NCBI GenBank assembly: GCA_028281025.1 | Contig: JANQKR010000013.1 | Coordinates: 434,001 to 498,000, forward strand | Length of the DNA: 64,000 nucleotides | Reading direction: 5' to 3' | DNA from: Croceivirga sp. | GTDB lineage: Bacteria; Bacteroidota; Bacteroidia; Flavobacteriales; Flavobacteriaceae | Part shown: positions 10,828 through 20,433 of the stretch, in pieces | Numbering within the stretch: position 1 is the stretch's first letter | Layout of the letters: the number at the start of each line of letters is the position of its first letter | The notes under the pieces: generated by a model | What the model was told of the DNA's origin: nothing | Database searches by the model: none | Seen by the model: the letters and a program-made list of their open reading frames with translations, nothing else | Made by a program: the position numbers and the translations under genes

Positions 10828-10862
10828 GTACCCCTAACCCCAAAAGGGGAGTACCGTTTTTT
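10828..10862 (+). terminator. terminator/attenuator-like hairpin between nrdB and nrdA
   Basis: GTACCCCTAACCCCAAAAGGGGAGTAC followed by cgTTTTTT. Confidence 0.45.
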
Positions 10863-10934
10863 GTTGTCATATCAACGGGGGAACCGCCTACTGTTGGGGT
10901 ATAAAAAAATGTATCACTTGTTAAAGTATAAAAA

Positions 10935-13412
10935 ATGTTTGTAGTTAAAAGGGACGGAAGAAAGGAACCAATAATGTTTGATAAGATCACGGCCCGGGTC
11001 AGAAAGCTGTGCTATGGTCTGAACAGTCTTGTGGATCCCGTAAAGGTGGCCATGCGTGTCATAGAAGGGCTGTATGACGGGGTGACCACCTCGGAGTTGG
11101 ACAATTTGGCCGCAGAGATTGCCGCCACCATGACCACCACCCATCCGGACTATGCGAAATTGGCCGCCCGTATTTCCGTTTCCAACCTACATAAGAATAC
11201 CAAAAAGTCCTTTTCCGAAACCATGAAGGATTTGTACGAATATGTAAATCCACGTACGGGGAAAAAAGCACCACTGCTTTCGGATGAGGTGTATCAGGTA
11301 ATCTCCGAAAATGCGGACAAGTTGGATTCCACCATTATTTACAACCGCGATTTTGGATATGATTATTTCGGTTTTAAGACCCTGGAGCGTTCCTACCTTC
11401 TAAAGCTCAATGGAAAAATAGCGGAAAGGCCCCAACATATGTTAATGCGTGTGGCAGTTGGTATTCATTTGAACGATTTGGACTCAGCACTGGAAACTTA
11501 TGAGCTGATGTCCAAAAAGTACTTCACACATGCCACTCCAACACTATTCAATTCGGGTACGCCAAAACCCCAAATGTCGTCTTGTTTCCTACTGGCCATG
11601 AAGGAGGATAGCATTGATGGTATTTATGATACCTTGAAACAGACCGCCAAAATTTCCCAGTCCGCTGGAGGAATTGGACTTTCCATCCATAATATCAGGG
11701 CAACGGGATCCTATATTGCCGGGACCAATGGTACATCCAATGGCATTGTCCCCATGCTTAGGGTCTTTAATGACACCGCCCGTTATGTGGATCAAGGTGG
11801 AGGAAAACGCAAAGGGAGTTTTGCCATTTATGTCGAGCCTTGGCATGCGGATATTTTTGAATTTTTGGATCTGAAGAAAAACCACGGTAAGGAAGAGATG
11901 CGCGCCCGGGATTTGTTCTACGCCATGTGGATTCCAGATCTGTTCATGAAAAGGGTAGAGGCCGACGGGGAATGGACCTTAATGTGCCCCAATGAGTGTC
12001 CCGGATTGTTCAGCAACCACAGTGAGGAGTTTGAGGCATTGTACACTGCCTATGAGGTCGAGGGAAAAGGAAGAAAAACGATCAAGGCAAGGGATCTATG
12101 GGAAAAAATCCTGGAATCCCAAATAGAGACCGGAACCCCTTATATGCTCTATAAAGATGCGGCCAATCGAAAGAGCAATCAAAAGAACCTGGGAACCATC
12201 CGTTCTTCAAACCTATGTACCGAGATTCTGGAATATACCTCTCCGGATGAGGTGGCCGTATGTAATTTGGCATCCATTGCGTTGCCCATGTTCGTTAAAA
12301 ATGGACAATTTGACCATAAGGAACTGTTCAAGGTCACCAAAAGGGTCACCAAAAACCTAAATAGGGTCATCGATCGAAATTACTACCCGGTTGAGGAGGC
12401 CAAAAATTCCAATATGCGCCACCGACCCATTGGACTGGGCGTTCAAGGTCTGGCGGATGCATTTATCATGCTCCGTTTGCCCTTTACAAGCGATGAGGCC
12501 AAAAAACTGAATCAAGAAATTTTTGAAACCCTGTATTATGCCGCGGTAACCGCCTCCATGGAGGAAGCGAAAACCGAAGGGGCCTATTCCTCTTATAAGG
12601 GCTCTCCTATGGCAGAAGGGGAATTCCAGCACAACCTTTGGGGAATAAAGGATGAAGAGCTTTCCGGAAGATGGGATTGGGCCAAGTTGCGAAAAGAGGT
12701 GAAAAAACATGGGTTGCGGAACTCATTATTGGTCGCTCCAATGCCAACGGCCTCTACTTCCCAAATTCTAGGAAACAACGAGTGTTTTGAACCCTACACC
12801 TCCAATATTTATACCAGAAGGGTGCTTTCTGGGGAGTTCATTGTAGTGAACAAGCATCTTTTGGAGGATTTGGTCAAACTGGGTCTTTGGAACGATGGTC
12901 TGAAACAGGAGCTCATGAGGGCCAACGGCTCCATTCAACATATTGATGGTATTCCGGAGGATATCAAGGAACTGTACAAAACGGTTTGGGAACTCAGTAT
13001 GAAGGATATTATAGACATGAGCCGTCAAAGGGGCTATTTCATAGATCAAAGCCAGTCTTTGAACCTCTTCATGGAAAATGCCAACTTCGCCAAATTGACT
13101 TCCATGCATTTTTATGCCTGGAAGAGCGGATTAAAAACAGGAATGTATTATTTAAGGACCAAAGCGGCAGTGGATGCCATCAAATTTACCTTGGATAACA
13201 CCAAAAAGAAAGAGGTTCCCATAAGTGTGGCGGCAGAAGCCGAAGTTGAAGCGGCCAACCCCAAGGCGGCCACTAATTTAAAAGTACAGGCAACCCCTGT
13301 TGCGCAGCAAGAAGTTGATGTTCAGCCAATGACCGAAGCAGAGATGGCGGCATTGATAGCGAGGGCCAAAGAAGGACAGGCCGATGACGACTGTCTCATG
13401 TGCGGCTCTTAG
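10935..13412 (+). CDS. nrdA: ribonucleoside-diphosphate reductase alpha subunit with N-terminal ATP-cone
   Basis: 825 aa; N-terminal [19 protein letters not shown]-cone, NLCTEI, C-terminal DDDCLMCGS. Confidence 0.95.
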   Translation: MFVVKRDGRKEPIMFDKITARVRKLCYGLNSLVDPVKVAMRVIEGLYDGVTTSELDNLAAEIAATMTTTHPDYAKLAARISVSNLHKNTKKSFSETMKDLYEYVNPRTGKKAPLLSDEVYQVISENADKLDSTIIYNRDFGYDYFGFKTLERSYLLKLNGKIAERPQHMLMRVAVGIHLNDLDSALETYELMSKKYFTHATPTLFNSGTPKPQMSSCFLLAMKEDSIDGIYDTLKQTAKISQSAGGIGLSIHNIRATGSYIAGTNGTSNGIVPMLRVFNDTARYVDQGGGKRKGSFAIYVEPWHADIFEFLDLKKNHGKEEMRARDLFYAMWIPDLFMKRVEADGEWTLMCPNECPGLFSNHSEEFEALYTAYEVEGKGRKTIKARDLWEKILESQIETGTPYMLYKDAANRKSNQKNLGTIRSSNLCTEILEYTSPDEVAVCNLASIALPMFVKNGQFDHKELFKVTKRVTKNLNRVIDRNYYPVEEAKNSNMRHRPIGLGVQGLADAFIMLRLPFTSDEAKKLNQEIFETLYYAAVTASMEEAKTEGAYSSYKGSPMAEGEFQHNLWGIKDEELSGRWDWAKLRKEVKKHGLRNSLLVAPMPTASTSQILGNNECFEPYTSNIYTRRVLSGEFIVVNKHLLEDLVKLGLWNDGLKQELMRANGSIQHIDGIPEDIKELYKTVWELSMKDIIDMSRQRGYFIDQSQSLNLFMENANFAKLTSMHFYAWKSGLKTGMYYLRTKAAVDAIKFTLDNTKKKEVPISVAAEAEVEAANPKAATNLKVQATPVAQQEVDVQPMTEAEMAALIARAKEGQADDDCLMCGS

Positions 13413-13485
13413 CAACTTAAAGAAAATGGGCGGTCCAACCATATATTGGATGTCCATTTAAGTGATAGTGTTTATTTAATCAAGG

Positions 13486-13520
13486 CACCCCGGAATGGTA
13501 TTCTTTTTGGGGTGTTTTTT
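13486..13520 (+). terminator. Rho-independent terminator downstream of nrdA
   Basis: CACCCC...GGGGTG stem with inner GAAT/ATTC pairing, followed by TTTTTT. Confidence 0.7.
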
Positions 13521-13680
13521 ATTGCCTGCCCCAAAAGGTTGTCCAAAAGCTGTATTCTTATCTTTTCGAGCGCAGTAGAGAAAATTAAACCTTTGAAGAT
13601 CAATGTATTTCAACTGTGCTCAATGTGATATTTCAGTATTGTTGCGACTTTTTGGACGCCCTCAACCATTAAATTGCTTT

Positions 13681-14334
13681 TTAAAGGGACCAGGCCTTTC
13701 CCTGTGTGAGCTCATCCACATCCCCACAGGCAATATACTCCCCGGGAATGGGCAAATAAACCAGGACCTCCTCACCAACATATTCCGAGTTTTTATAGGA
13801 CCAAATAGCCATTTCCCTTACATTTCCCGCAAAGGTGTAACAAGCAACAGTGTCATCCAATACCGCTTCCGAACCGGACATCTTGGCCTCCATATATGCG
13901 CCAATGGCCTTTTCATGGGCTTCCTCTTCGGCATCGGATCGCTTGGCGAGATAGTTGTTCAGTAGGGGCTCAAAATCCACTGCCTCAATATCCCTCAGGG
14001 AATCCTTGCCAGATTCACTCAACAATTTGTCCATGAACCTGTCCATTAGAAGTTTGGTGAATTCCTGCTGTTCCTTGGGGAGCACCTCATTGGCATACCG
14101 ATCAATAAACAGGTGTACACCAACTTCAGTTGCGGAAGGGGTATCTGTTTTTGGCAGCAGGACATCTACCATTTGGGCCAGGGCGTAACCTTGGTCATTA
14201 TCAAAAAACGAAGGGACCCACGCTGCATAGGACGGTTTTTCCTTGCAGGACTGTAATACGCTCAATAAGGCTGGAGTGGCAGCGGCATAACCGAATGCCA
14301 TTCCCATATTTTTAAGTGCCGATCTTCGTTTCAT
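13681..14334 (-). CDS. gluconate 2-dehydrogenase subunit 3-like protein with Tat-type signal
   Basis: 217 aa; MKRRSALKNMGMAFGYAAATPALLS; directly downstream of a GMC oxidoreductase. Confidence 0.8.
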   Translation of the reverse strand: MKRRSALKNMGMAFGYAAATPALLSVLQSCKEKPSYAAWVPSFFDNDQGYALAQMVDVLLPKTDTPSATEVGVHLFIDRYANEVLPKEQQEFTKLLMDRFMDKLLSESGKDSLRDIEAVDFEPLLNNYLAKRSDAEEEAHEKAIGAYMEAKMSGSEAVLDDTVACYTFAGNVREMAIWSYKNSEYVGEEVLVYLPIPGEYIACGDVDELTQGKAWSL

Positions 14335-14335
14335 A

Positions 14336-16054
14336 TCAAATAGTTCCTTTTTTTAGTTCCTGGGCGGCATGGTTGGCGGCTCTGGCGGAAAAAGCCATAT
14401 AGGTCAAAGATGGATTCACACATGCGGCCGAGGTCATGAATGCCCCATCCGTTACATAAACGTTTTTACAGGCGTGTATTTGATTGTAGGCGTTTAGGAC
14501 AGAAGTTTTTGGATCACGTCCCATACGTGCAGTTCCCATTTCATGGATTCCTAGGCCCAACCCTCCGGGATCATCGAACGGTTCCACATCGCGTAACCCT
14601 GCCTTGGTAAGCATTTCAACTGCTTGCTCCTTCATATCCTCGCGCATTTTCCATTCATTTTCCTTGAAATCGGCATCAAAGGTCACCGTGGGCAAACCCC
14701 ATTGATCCAGTTTGTCATAATCCATGGTCATGCGGTTGTCCTCATAGGGCAATACTTCCCCAAATCCTCCCATTCCAAAAGTCCAACCCCCCGGTTTTAG
14801 GATGGCATCCTTCAATTCCTTGCCATGGGACACTTCTGCGATGATGTCTTCCCAGTTCCCCCTACTGGCCCCACCTTGGTATCCATAACCCCTAAGAAAC
14901 TTATCCGTATTGGAAGCTCCCCCAATGTTTCGGAACCTGGGGACGTAAATACCTGCCGGTTTTCTTCCTTTATAATAGTTGTCCTCAAAACCGTCAAATT
15001 TCCCTGCAGCACCTACACCCAAATGGTGGTCCATAATGTTCCTGCCCAACTGATCGGAATCATTTCCCAAACCATCCGGAAACCTGTCGGATTTGGACTG
15101 CATCAAAATAGCTGTGGATGCAATGGCCGATGCACATAGGAAAATGACCTTTGCCTTAAATTCAAATTCCTCTTTGGTAATCCTGTCAATAACCTTAACC
15201 CCAGTAGCTTTTTTGGTATCGGGGTCATAAATGACCTGATGCACAATGGAATCCGGCCTTAATGTCATATTGCCGGTTGCTTCGGCCGCCGGTAAGGTAG
15301 AGGACAGGCTGCTGAAATAAGCGCCGAAAGGACATCCCCTGATACAACGGTTTCTAAATTGGCAACGTATTCTTCCATTTCCCTCAAAACGTTTGTCACT
15401 GTTAATATGTGCTACACGTCCAGCGGTCATCACCCTGCCATTAAAGTGCTCCGCAATCTTTTCGCGGACATGTTGTTCCACGCAGTTCAGCTCCATCATG
15501 GGTTCAAAAACGCTGTCGGGAAGCTGGGGAAGGCCCAAGGCTTCTCCCGAGATGCCTACGTAGCGTTCAACATGGGCATACCAAGGGGCAATGTCCTTAT
15601 AACGCAATGGCCAATCAACGGCAATTCCCTCCTTTTTGTTTGCTTCAAAATCAATGTCGCTCCATCGGTAACTCTGCCGACCCCACATTAAGGAACGTCC
15701 ACCAACATGGTAGCCGCGCATCCAATCAAAGCGCCTGGTCTCGTTATACGGATGGTCCAGGTCATTTACAAACCAGTGTTTGGCATCTGCTCTGGTCGTA
15801 TAACCGGTACGGTTTTGTTTTCCCTGTTTTTTCAGGTCTTCCTGTGTAGGTTGGCCGCCATTGGGGAAATCCCAAGGGTCCATTTTTGCCGTTTTATAGT
15901 CATCGCGGTGTTTCACCATCCTCCCACGTTCCAGAACCAAGGTCTTTAAGCCGTTCCCGCATAATTCCTTTGCCGCCCATCCACCACTTATCCCGGTTCC
16001 GACCACAATTGCATCATAGGATTCCTGTTCCTCGTTGTAGTAGAATTTACTCAT
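14336..16054 (-). CDS. GMC family oxidoreductase (FAD) A
   Basis: 572 aa; GTGISGGWAAKEL FAD-binding motif, C-terminal VNPSLTYMAFSARAANHA. Confidence 0.9.
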   Translation of the reverse strand: MSKFYYNEEQESYDAIVVGTGISGGWAAKELCGNGLKTLVLERGRMVKHRDDYKTAKMDPWDFPNGGQPTQEDLKKQGKQNRTGYTTRADAKHWFVNDLDHPYNETRRFDWMRGYHVGGRSLMWGRQSYRWSDIDFEANKKEGIAVDWPLRYKDIAPWYAHVERYVGISGEALGLPQLPDSVFEPMMELNCVEQHVREKIAEHFNGRVMTAGRVAHINSDKRFEGNGRIRCQFRNRCIRGCPFGAYFSSLSSTLPAAEATGNMTLRPDSIVHQVIYDPDTKKATGVKVIDRITKEEFEFKAKVIFLCASAIASTAILMQSKSDRFPDGLGNDSDQLGRNIMDHHLGVGAAGKFDGFEDNYYKGRKPAGIYVPRFRNIGGASNTDKFLRGYGYQGGASRGNWEDIIAEVSHGKELKDAILKPGGWTFGMGGFGEVLPYEDNRMTMDYDKLDQWGLPTVTFDADFKENEWKMREDMKEQAVEMLTKAGLRDVEPFDDPGGLGLGIHEMGTARMGRDPKTSVLNAYNQIHACKNVYVTDGAFMTSAACVNPSLTYMAFSARAANHAAQELKKGTI

Positions 16055-16072
16055 TTAAAATGCCATTGTTTA

Positions 16073-16264
16073 GAGCCTATTTAGGAATTTGTCCATTGTG
16101 TTCTTATGTCCCTTTTTGCACGGCACATCGTTAAAATTTTGGTCCATAACTATGGCTATGCTTTTCCATCGCACCGGCTCGCCCATAGCTTTCGCTATGT
16201 CGTGCCTCATTCCGCACTAAAAATGGACTATAACAATTCCAATCACAAATTCCTAAACAGGCTC
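16073..16264. mobile_element. MITE-like element, 192 bp
   Basis: Terminal inverted repeats GAGCCTATTTAGGAATTTG / CAAATTCCTAAACAGGCTC (18/19 match), flanked by TTA on both sides; no credible CDS inside; internal CATAGC-tttc-GCTATG hairpin. Confidence 0.75.
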
Positions 16265-16335
16265 TTAATTCCTAAATGTATCAAATATTAAATTAATTTT
16301 CTACATTTAAACCTTAGGGTAATTAAGAAATCCGC

Positions 16336-16351
16336 ACTATAACGTTGTAGT
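16336..16351. promoter_or_regulatory. putative operator palindrome with central AACGTT
   Basis: ACTATAACGTTGTAGT, near-perfect dyad 41 bp upstream of the start at 16393. Confidence 0.35.
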
Positions 16352-16392
16352 AAACGTCAATTCCGTAACACTAAGAAATTCAAACCGAATCA

Positions 16393-17391
16393 ATGAAAAG
16401 AAGAAAATTTATCAATCAATCCGCCACCATGGGAACAGGAGTGCTCCTATTCGGTTCTTTTGCCTGTAAACAAGCAAAGAAAGAAACAGAAAGCACTATG
16501 GCGGACGAGAAAGCCATAATGGAATCCCCAGAGCTGTTTTTTAAACTCTCCCTGGCGCAATGGTCCATCAATAAAATGATCAGGGAAGACGGCGTAGATC
16601 CGTACACCTTTGCAGAAAAGGCAAAGGCATGGGGATTTACCGGTCTGGAATATGTCAGCGGATTGTACTATCCGGAACTGGAAAAAGAGGATTTTTCTGA
16701 AGCCGCCATGAACGCTTTCGTGGAAAAAAGCAATGCGGAAGCCAAAAAACACGGTTTGGAAAACCTGCTCATTATGATTGATGGTCAAGGCAACCTGGCT
16801 GCGGCGGATGAAGCAGAACGAATTGCTACAGTGGAGAACCATTATAAATGGGTGGATGCTGCCCAAGCCATGGGATGTCATTCCATTAGGGTCAACCTTA
16901 GTGGAAGTAAGGAACAGGAAGAATGGATGAACGCCTCAATTGATGGGTTGACCAAATTGGCGACCTATGCCCAATCCAAAAACATCAATATTATCGTTGA
17001 AAACCATGGTGGACTTTCTTCAAACGGAGCCCTTTTGGCCAAAGTTATGGAGCAAGTAGACATGGAGAATTGTGGTACCCTCCCCGATTTTGGCAATTTT
17101 TGCATTGAACGGGACAAGGACGACTGGACCAAATGTTTGGAAGAATACGATAGGTACCAGGGAATGGCAGAGCTCATGCCCTTTGCCAAGGCCGTAAGTG
17201 CCAAATCCCATGATTTTGATGAAAATGGCAACGAGAAGCACACGGATTATTCCAAAGTGCTCCAATTGGTCAAGGATGCCGGGTACAAGGGATACATAGG
17301 AGTGGAATATGAAGGGAGAGGACTTAGTGAGGAAGAAGGGATCATTGCCACCCGCGATTTGCTGATCAAGGCAGGTAAAGCGATGTCATAA
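16393..17391 (+). CDS. TIM-barrel sugar phosphate isomerase/epimerase-like protein, exported (Tat/lipoprotein signal)
   Basis: MKRRKFINQSATMGTGVLLFGSFACK followed by an AP-endonuclease-2-type TIM barrel (VENHGG, LPDFGNF, GVEYEG). Confidence 0.85.
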   Translation: MKRRKFINQSATMGTGVLLFGSFACKQAKKETESTMADEKAIMESPELFFKLSLAQWSINKMIREDGVDPYTFAEKAKAWGFTGLEYVSGLYYPELEKEDFSEAAMNAFVEKSNAEAKKHGLENLLIMIDGQGNLAAADEAERIATVENHYKWVDAAQAMGCHSIRVNLSGSKEQEEWMNASIDGLTKLATYAQSKNINIIVENHGGLSSNGALLAKVMEQVDMENCGTLPDFGNFCIERDKDDWTKCLEEYDRYQGMAELMPFAKAVSAKSHDFDENGNEKHTDYSKVLQLVKDAGYKGYIGVEYEGRGLSEEEGIIATRDLLIKAGKAMS

Positions 17392-17401
17392 ACCTTGTTT
17401 G

Positions 17402-17848
17402 CCTATGCGCTCATTATTCCATCAACTCTTTGATTACAACTTCTATTGCAACAGGAAGCTCATTGAACGGGCCGTTGCCCTAAAGAAGTTCCCTGAAAAA
17501 AGCCAGGGGCTGTTCAGTCATATTTTGAACACCCATCATATTTGGAATAAAAGGGTACTGGATGAAGATTGGGAATATGGGGTTTGGCAGGTCCATGACA
17601 TAAAAAACTGGGAAGAGATCCATTATGAAAACCAAAGAACGACCTTCGAAATTATCACAAATACGGATGATTTTGCCAAGCGGATAGATTACAAGACAAC
17701 GGAAGGGAGGATATTTGCCAATGAACTAAAGGACGTTTTGTTCCATATCATCAATCATTCTACCCACCATAGGGGACAAATAGCTGCTGATTTTAGAAAA
17801 AACAAGATTGTACCGGAGCAACTGGATTATATCTTTTACAAAAGATGA
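17402..17848 (+). CDS. DinB-like (DinB/YfiT fold) family protein
   Basis: 149-aa ORF; FSHILNTHHIW and NHSTHHRGQIA metal-site motifs. Confidence 0.85.
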   Translation, partial: PMRSLFHQLFDYNFYCNRKLIERAVALKKFPEKSQGLFSHILNTHHIWNKRVLDEDWEYGVWQVHDIKNWEEIHYENQRTTFEIITNTDDFAKRIDYKTTEGRIFANELKDVLFHIINHSTHHRGQIAADFRKNKIVPEQLDYIFYKR

Positions 17849-17863
17849 TTGTTAGTAGATTCC

Positions 17864-19093
17864 ATGAGGCCCGTCGTTAAATTTCAGTTGTCCTTTATGA
17901 TGTTCCTCGAGTTTTTTATTTGGGGAGGGTGGTTCGTGACCTTGGGCACTTTTTTAGGCGATAACCTAAATGCTACCGGAGGTGAAATTGCCCAAGCATT
18001 TTCAACGCAATCCTGGGGTGCCATTATTGCCCCTTTTATTATTGGCTTGATTGCCGATCGCTATTTTAATGCGGAACGGATATTGGGCGTTCTCCATCTT
18101 CTTGGGGCATTTTTAATGTACCAAATGTATGGGGCACCGAACTTTCTGGTTTTCTATCCCTATGTACTGGGGTATATGGTCCTCTATATGCCAACTTTGG
18201 CATTGGTAAATTCAATTGCATTCAACCAAATGAAAGACCCTGCAAAGGAGTTCTCCCCGATCAGGGTGTTTGGGACCATGGGTTGGATCATTGCGGGATT
18301 GACCATCAGTTATGTGTTTGTTTGGGATTCTTCCGAAGCCAGGGCAGCTGGAATGTTGAAAAATACTTTTTTGATGGTGGGTGTTGCTTCGGCCATTTTG
18401 GGGCTGTTTAGTTTTACCCTTCCCAGGACCCCGCCCCGAATATCCAAAGAGGGAAAAGTCAACCTCTCCGGATTATTGGGATTGGATGCGTTAAAGCTTT
18501 TAAAGGATAGGAACTTCCTGGTGTTCTTCATCTCTTCGGTACTGATCTGTATTCCACTGGCCTTTTATTATCAGAATGCAAATCCCTTTTTATCGGAAAT
18601 TGGGATGAACAACCCCACAGGAAAAATGACCATTGGACAGATTTCCGAAGTGCTTTTTATGCTATTGCTTCCATGGTTCTTTACGAAATATGGCTTCAAG
18701 AAAACCGTTTTGGCGGGAATGTTGGCTTGGGTCGTGCGGTACTTTCTTTTCGCCTACGGAAATGCAGGAGAGCTGGCCTTTATGCTGATCATTGGAATTG
18801 CCCTTCACGGTATTTGCTATGATTTCTTTTTTGTGTCCGGTCAGATTTATACGGACACCAAGGCCGGGGAAAAGTATAAAAGTGCCGCTCAGGGATTGAT
18901 TACTCTGGCAACCTATGGCGTAGGGATGCTCATTGGGTTTTGGATTGCCGGAAGGATTGCGGATGCCTATCTCCTGGAAGGGGGAACACACGCCTGGGAA
19001 ACCATTTGGATATACCCCGGATTATTTGCCGCTGTTGTCTTTGTGTTGTTCGTTTTTGTGTTTAAGAACGAAAAAATAGCGTATCGGGAATAG
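17864..19093 (+). CDS. NupG-like nucleoside:H+ symporter family MFS transporter
   Basis: 12-TM pattern, MFLEFFIWGGWFVTLGTFL and FSPIRVFGTMGWI. Confidence 0.85.
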   Translation: MRPVVKFQLSFMMFLEFFIWGGWFVTLGTFLGDNLNATGGEIAQAFSTQSWGAIIAPFIIGLIADRYFNAERILGVLHLLGAFLMYQMYGAPNFLVFYPYVLGYMVLYMPTLALVNSIAFNQMKDPAKEFSPIRVFGTMGWIIAGLTISYVFVWDSSEARAAGMLKNTFLMVGVASAILGLFSFTLPRTPPRISKEGKVNLSGLLGLDALKLLKDRNFLVFFISSVLICIPLAFYYQNANPFLSEIGMNNPTGKMTIGQISEVLFMLLLPWFFTKYGFKKTVLAGMLAWVVRYFLFAYGNAGELAFMLIIGIALHGICYDFFFVSGQIYTDTKAGEKYKSAAQGLITLATYGVGMLIGFWIAGRIADAYLLEGGTHAWETIWIYPGLFAAVVFVLFVFVFKNEKIAYRE

Positions 19094-19129
19094 GGAAAAT
19101 GGACAGGACATAGTGGCGGACCTAAGATC

Positions 19130-19237
19130 ATGATAATATCACCGCTGATCGTTATCGTTTTAGTGGTCGGGATATCACAAAAAGAAAATCAAAAGAAATT
19201 GAAGTATAAAATAAATAAACATGCCAAAAAAAATTAG
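19130..19237 (+). CDS. possible 35-aa membrane micro-ORF overlapping the next gene start
   Basis: MIISPLIVIVLVVGISQKENQKKLKYKINKHAKKN read from sequence; no homology checked. Confidence 0.15.
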   Translation: MIISPLIVIVLVVGISQKENQKKLKYKINKHAKKN

Positions 19238-20357
19238 ACTTGGAATTGTAGGAGGAGGGGCAGATTCCCTAATAGGAGTATTACATCGGGTTGCGGCCTA
19301 TATCAATGACAACTATGAAATAGTTGGGGCCGTTTTCAACCCCGATTATGGCAAGAGCATGGATTTTGCCAAGGAATTGGACATTCCCCTCAATCGTATT
19401 TATAAGGATTTTGATACGTTGATCGCTGAAGAGGGTAAACTTCCGGAAGAAGAACGAATGCAGGTGTGCTCTGTCCAAACCCCAAATTTCCTGCACTTTC
19501 CCATGGCAAAGAAATTATTGGACAATGGATTTCATGTCATCTGTGAAAAACCCATGACCATGGATTATGCGGAAGCCAAAGCACTTGAGGAAGCCCATCA
19601 AAAATCAGGAAAGGTGTTTGCCCTCACCCACACCTACACCGGATATCCCATGGTCCGTCAAATGCGCCAGATGATAAAGGACGGTGCATTGGGAAAAATC
19701 CATAAAGTAGATGCCAGATACTATCAAGGGTGGATCAATCCCATTATTCACAATGAGGAACAACGATCGGCCGTATGGCGGTTGGATCCCAAAAAAGCGG
19801 GCATCAGTTCCTGCATGGGGGATATTGGGGTACATGCCTTTAACCTTTTGGAGTTTACCACAGGCCTTAAGGTGAAATCGCTCCTATGTGATTTCAACTA
19901 TATCTATGAGGATAACCAAATGGATGTGGATGGTACCGTTTTGGTTCGATTGGACAAACATGTCAAAGGGGTGATACGCGCCAGCCAAGTGGCCACAGGG
20001 GAAGAAAATGGATTGGCCATTCGTATTTACGGTGAAAAAGGAGGATTTGTTTGGGAACAGGAGAATCCCAATTACCTATATTATTTTGTGGAAGGGAAAC
20101 CACTTCAGGTATATAAACCCGGACATGCGTATAACTCAAAATTGTCATTGGATGGGACCAAATTACCGCCAGGACATCCAGAAGGGATATTTGACTCCAT
20201 GGCCAATATCTATTTGGGTGCGGCTAAGGCGATCCGCGGTGAAGCCTATGACGATGGGGAATTTCCGACCATGGAAGACGGTGTCCGAGGGATGAATTTT
20301 ATAGAAAGTACGGTACATTCCCATAAACAGGGAAATGTCTGGATAGATTTGGATTAG
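19221..20357 (+). CDS. Gfo/Idh/MocA family oxidoreductase
   Basis: LGIVGGGADS nucleotide-binding motif and CEKPMTM. Confidence 0.93.
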   Translation: MPKKIRLGIVGGGADSLIGVLHRVAAYINDNYEIVGAVFNPDYGKSMDFAKELDIPLNRIYKDFDTLIAEEGKLPEEERMQVCSVQTPNFLHFPMAKKLLDNGFHVICEKPMTMDYAEAKALEEAHQKSGKVFALTHTYTGYPMVRQMRQMIKDGALGKIHKVDARYYQGWINPIIHNEEQRSAVWRLDPKKAGISSCMGDIGVHAFNLLEFTTGLKVKSLLCDFNYIYEDNQMDVDGTVLVRLDKHVKGVIRASQVATGEENGLAIRIYGEKGGFVWEQENPNYLYYFVEGKPLQVYKPGHAYNSKLSLDGTKLPPGHPEGIFDSMANIYLGAAKAIRGEAYDDGEFPTMEDGVRGMNFIESTVHSHKQGNVWIDLD

Positions 20358-20380
20358 CACATCCTTTGCCCCAAATACAG

Positions 20381-20405
20381 CAATGGCCGCATTTTGCGGC
20401 CATTG
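20381..20405. terminator. strong inverted repeat between convergent genes, possible terminator
   Basis: CAATGGCCGCA-ttt-TGCGGCCATTG, perfect 11-bp stem; no clear U-tract. Confidence 0.5.
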
Positions 20406-20433
20406 TTGATTCGAGTGAAATTTTGTAGTTCAT

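Noticed and set aside
16106-16291. 61-aa ORF MSLFARHIVKILVHNYGYAF...
   Set aside because: Lies mostly inside the MITE and runs through its right terminal repeat; interpreted as spurious translation of the element.
17402-17848. DNA-damage (DinB polymerase/SOS) role from the DinB name
   Set aside because: The sequence is the small DinB/YfiT metalloprotein fold, not a Y-family polymerase, and sits in a sugar operon.
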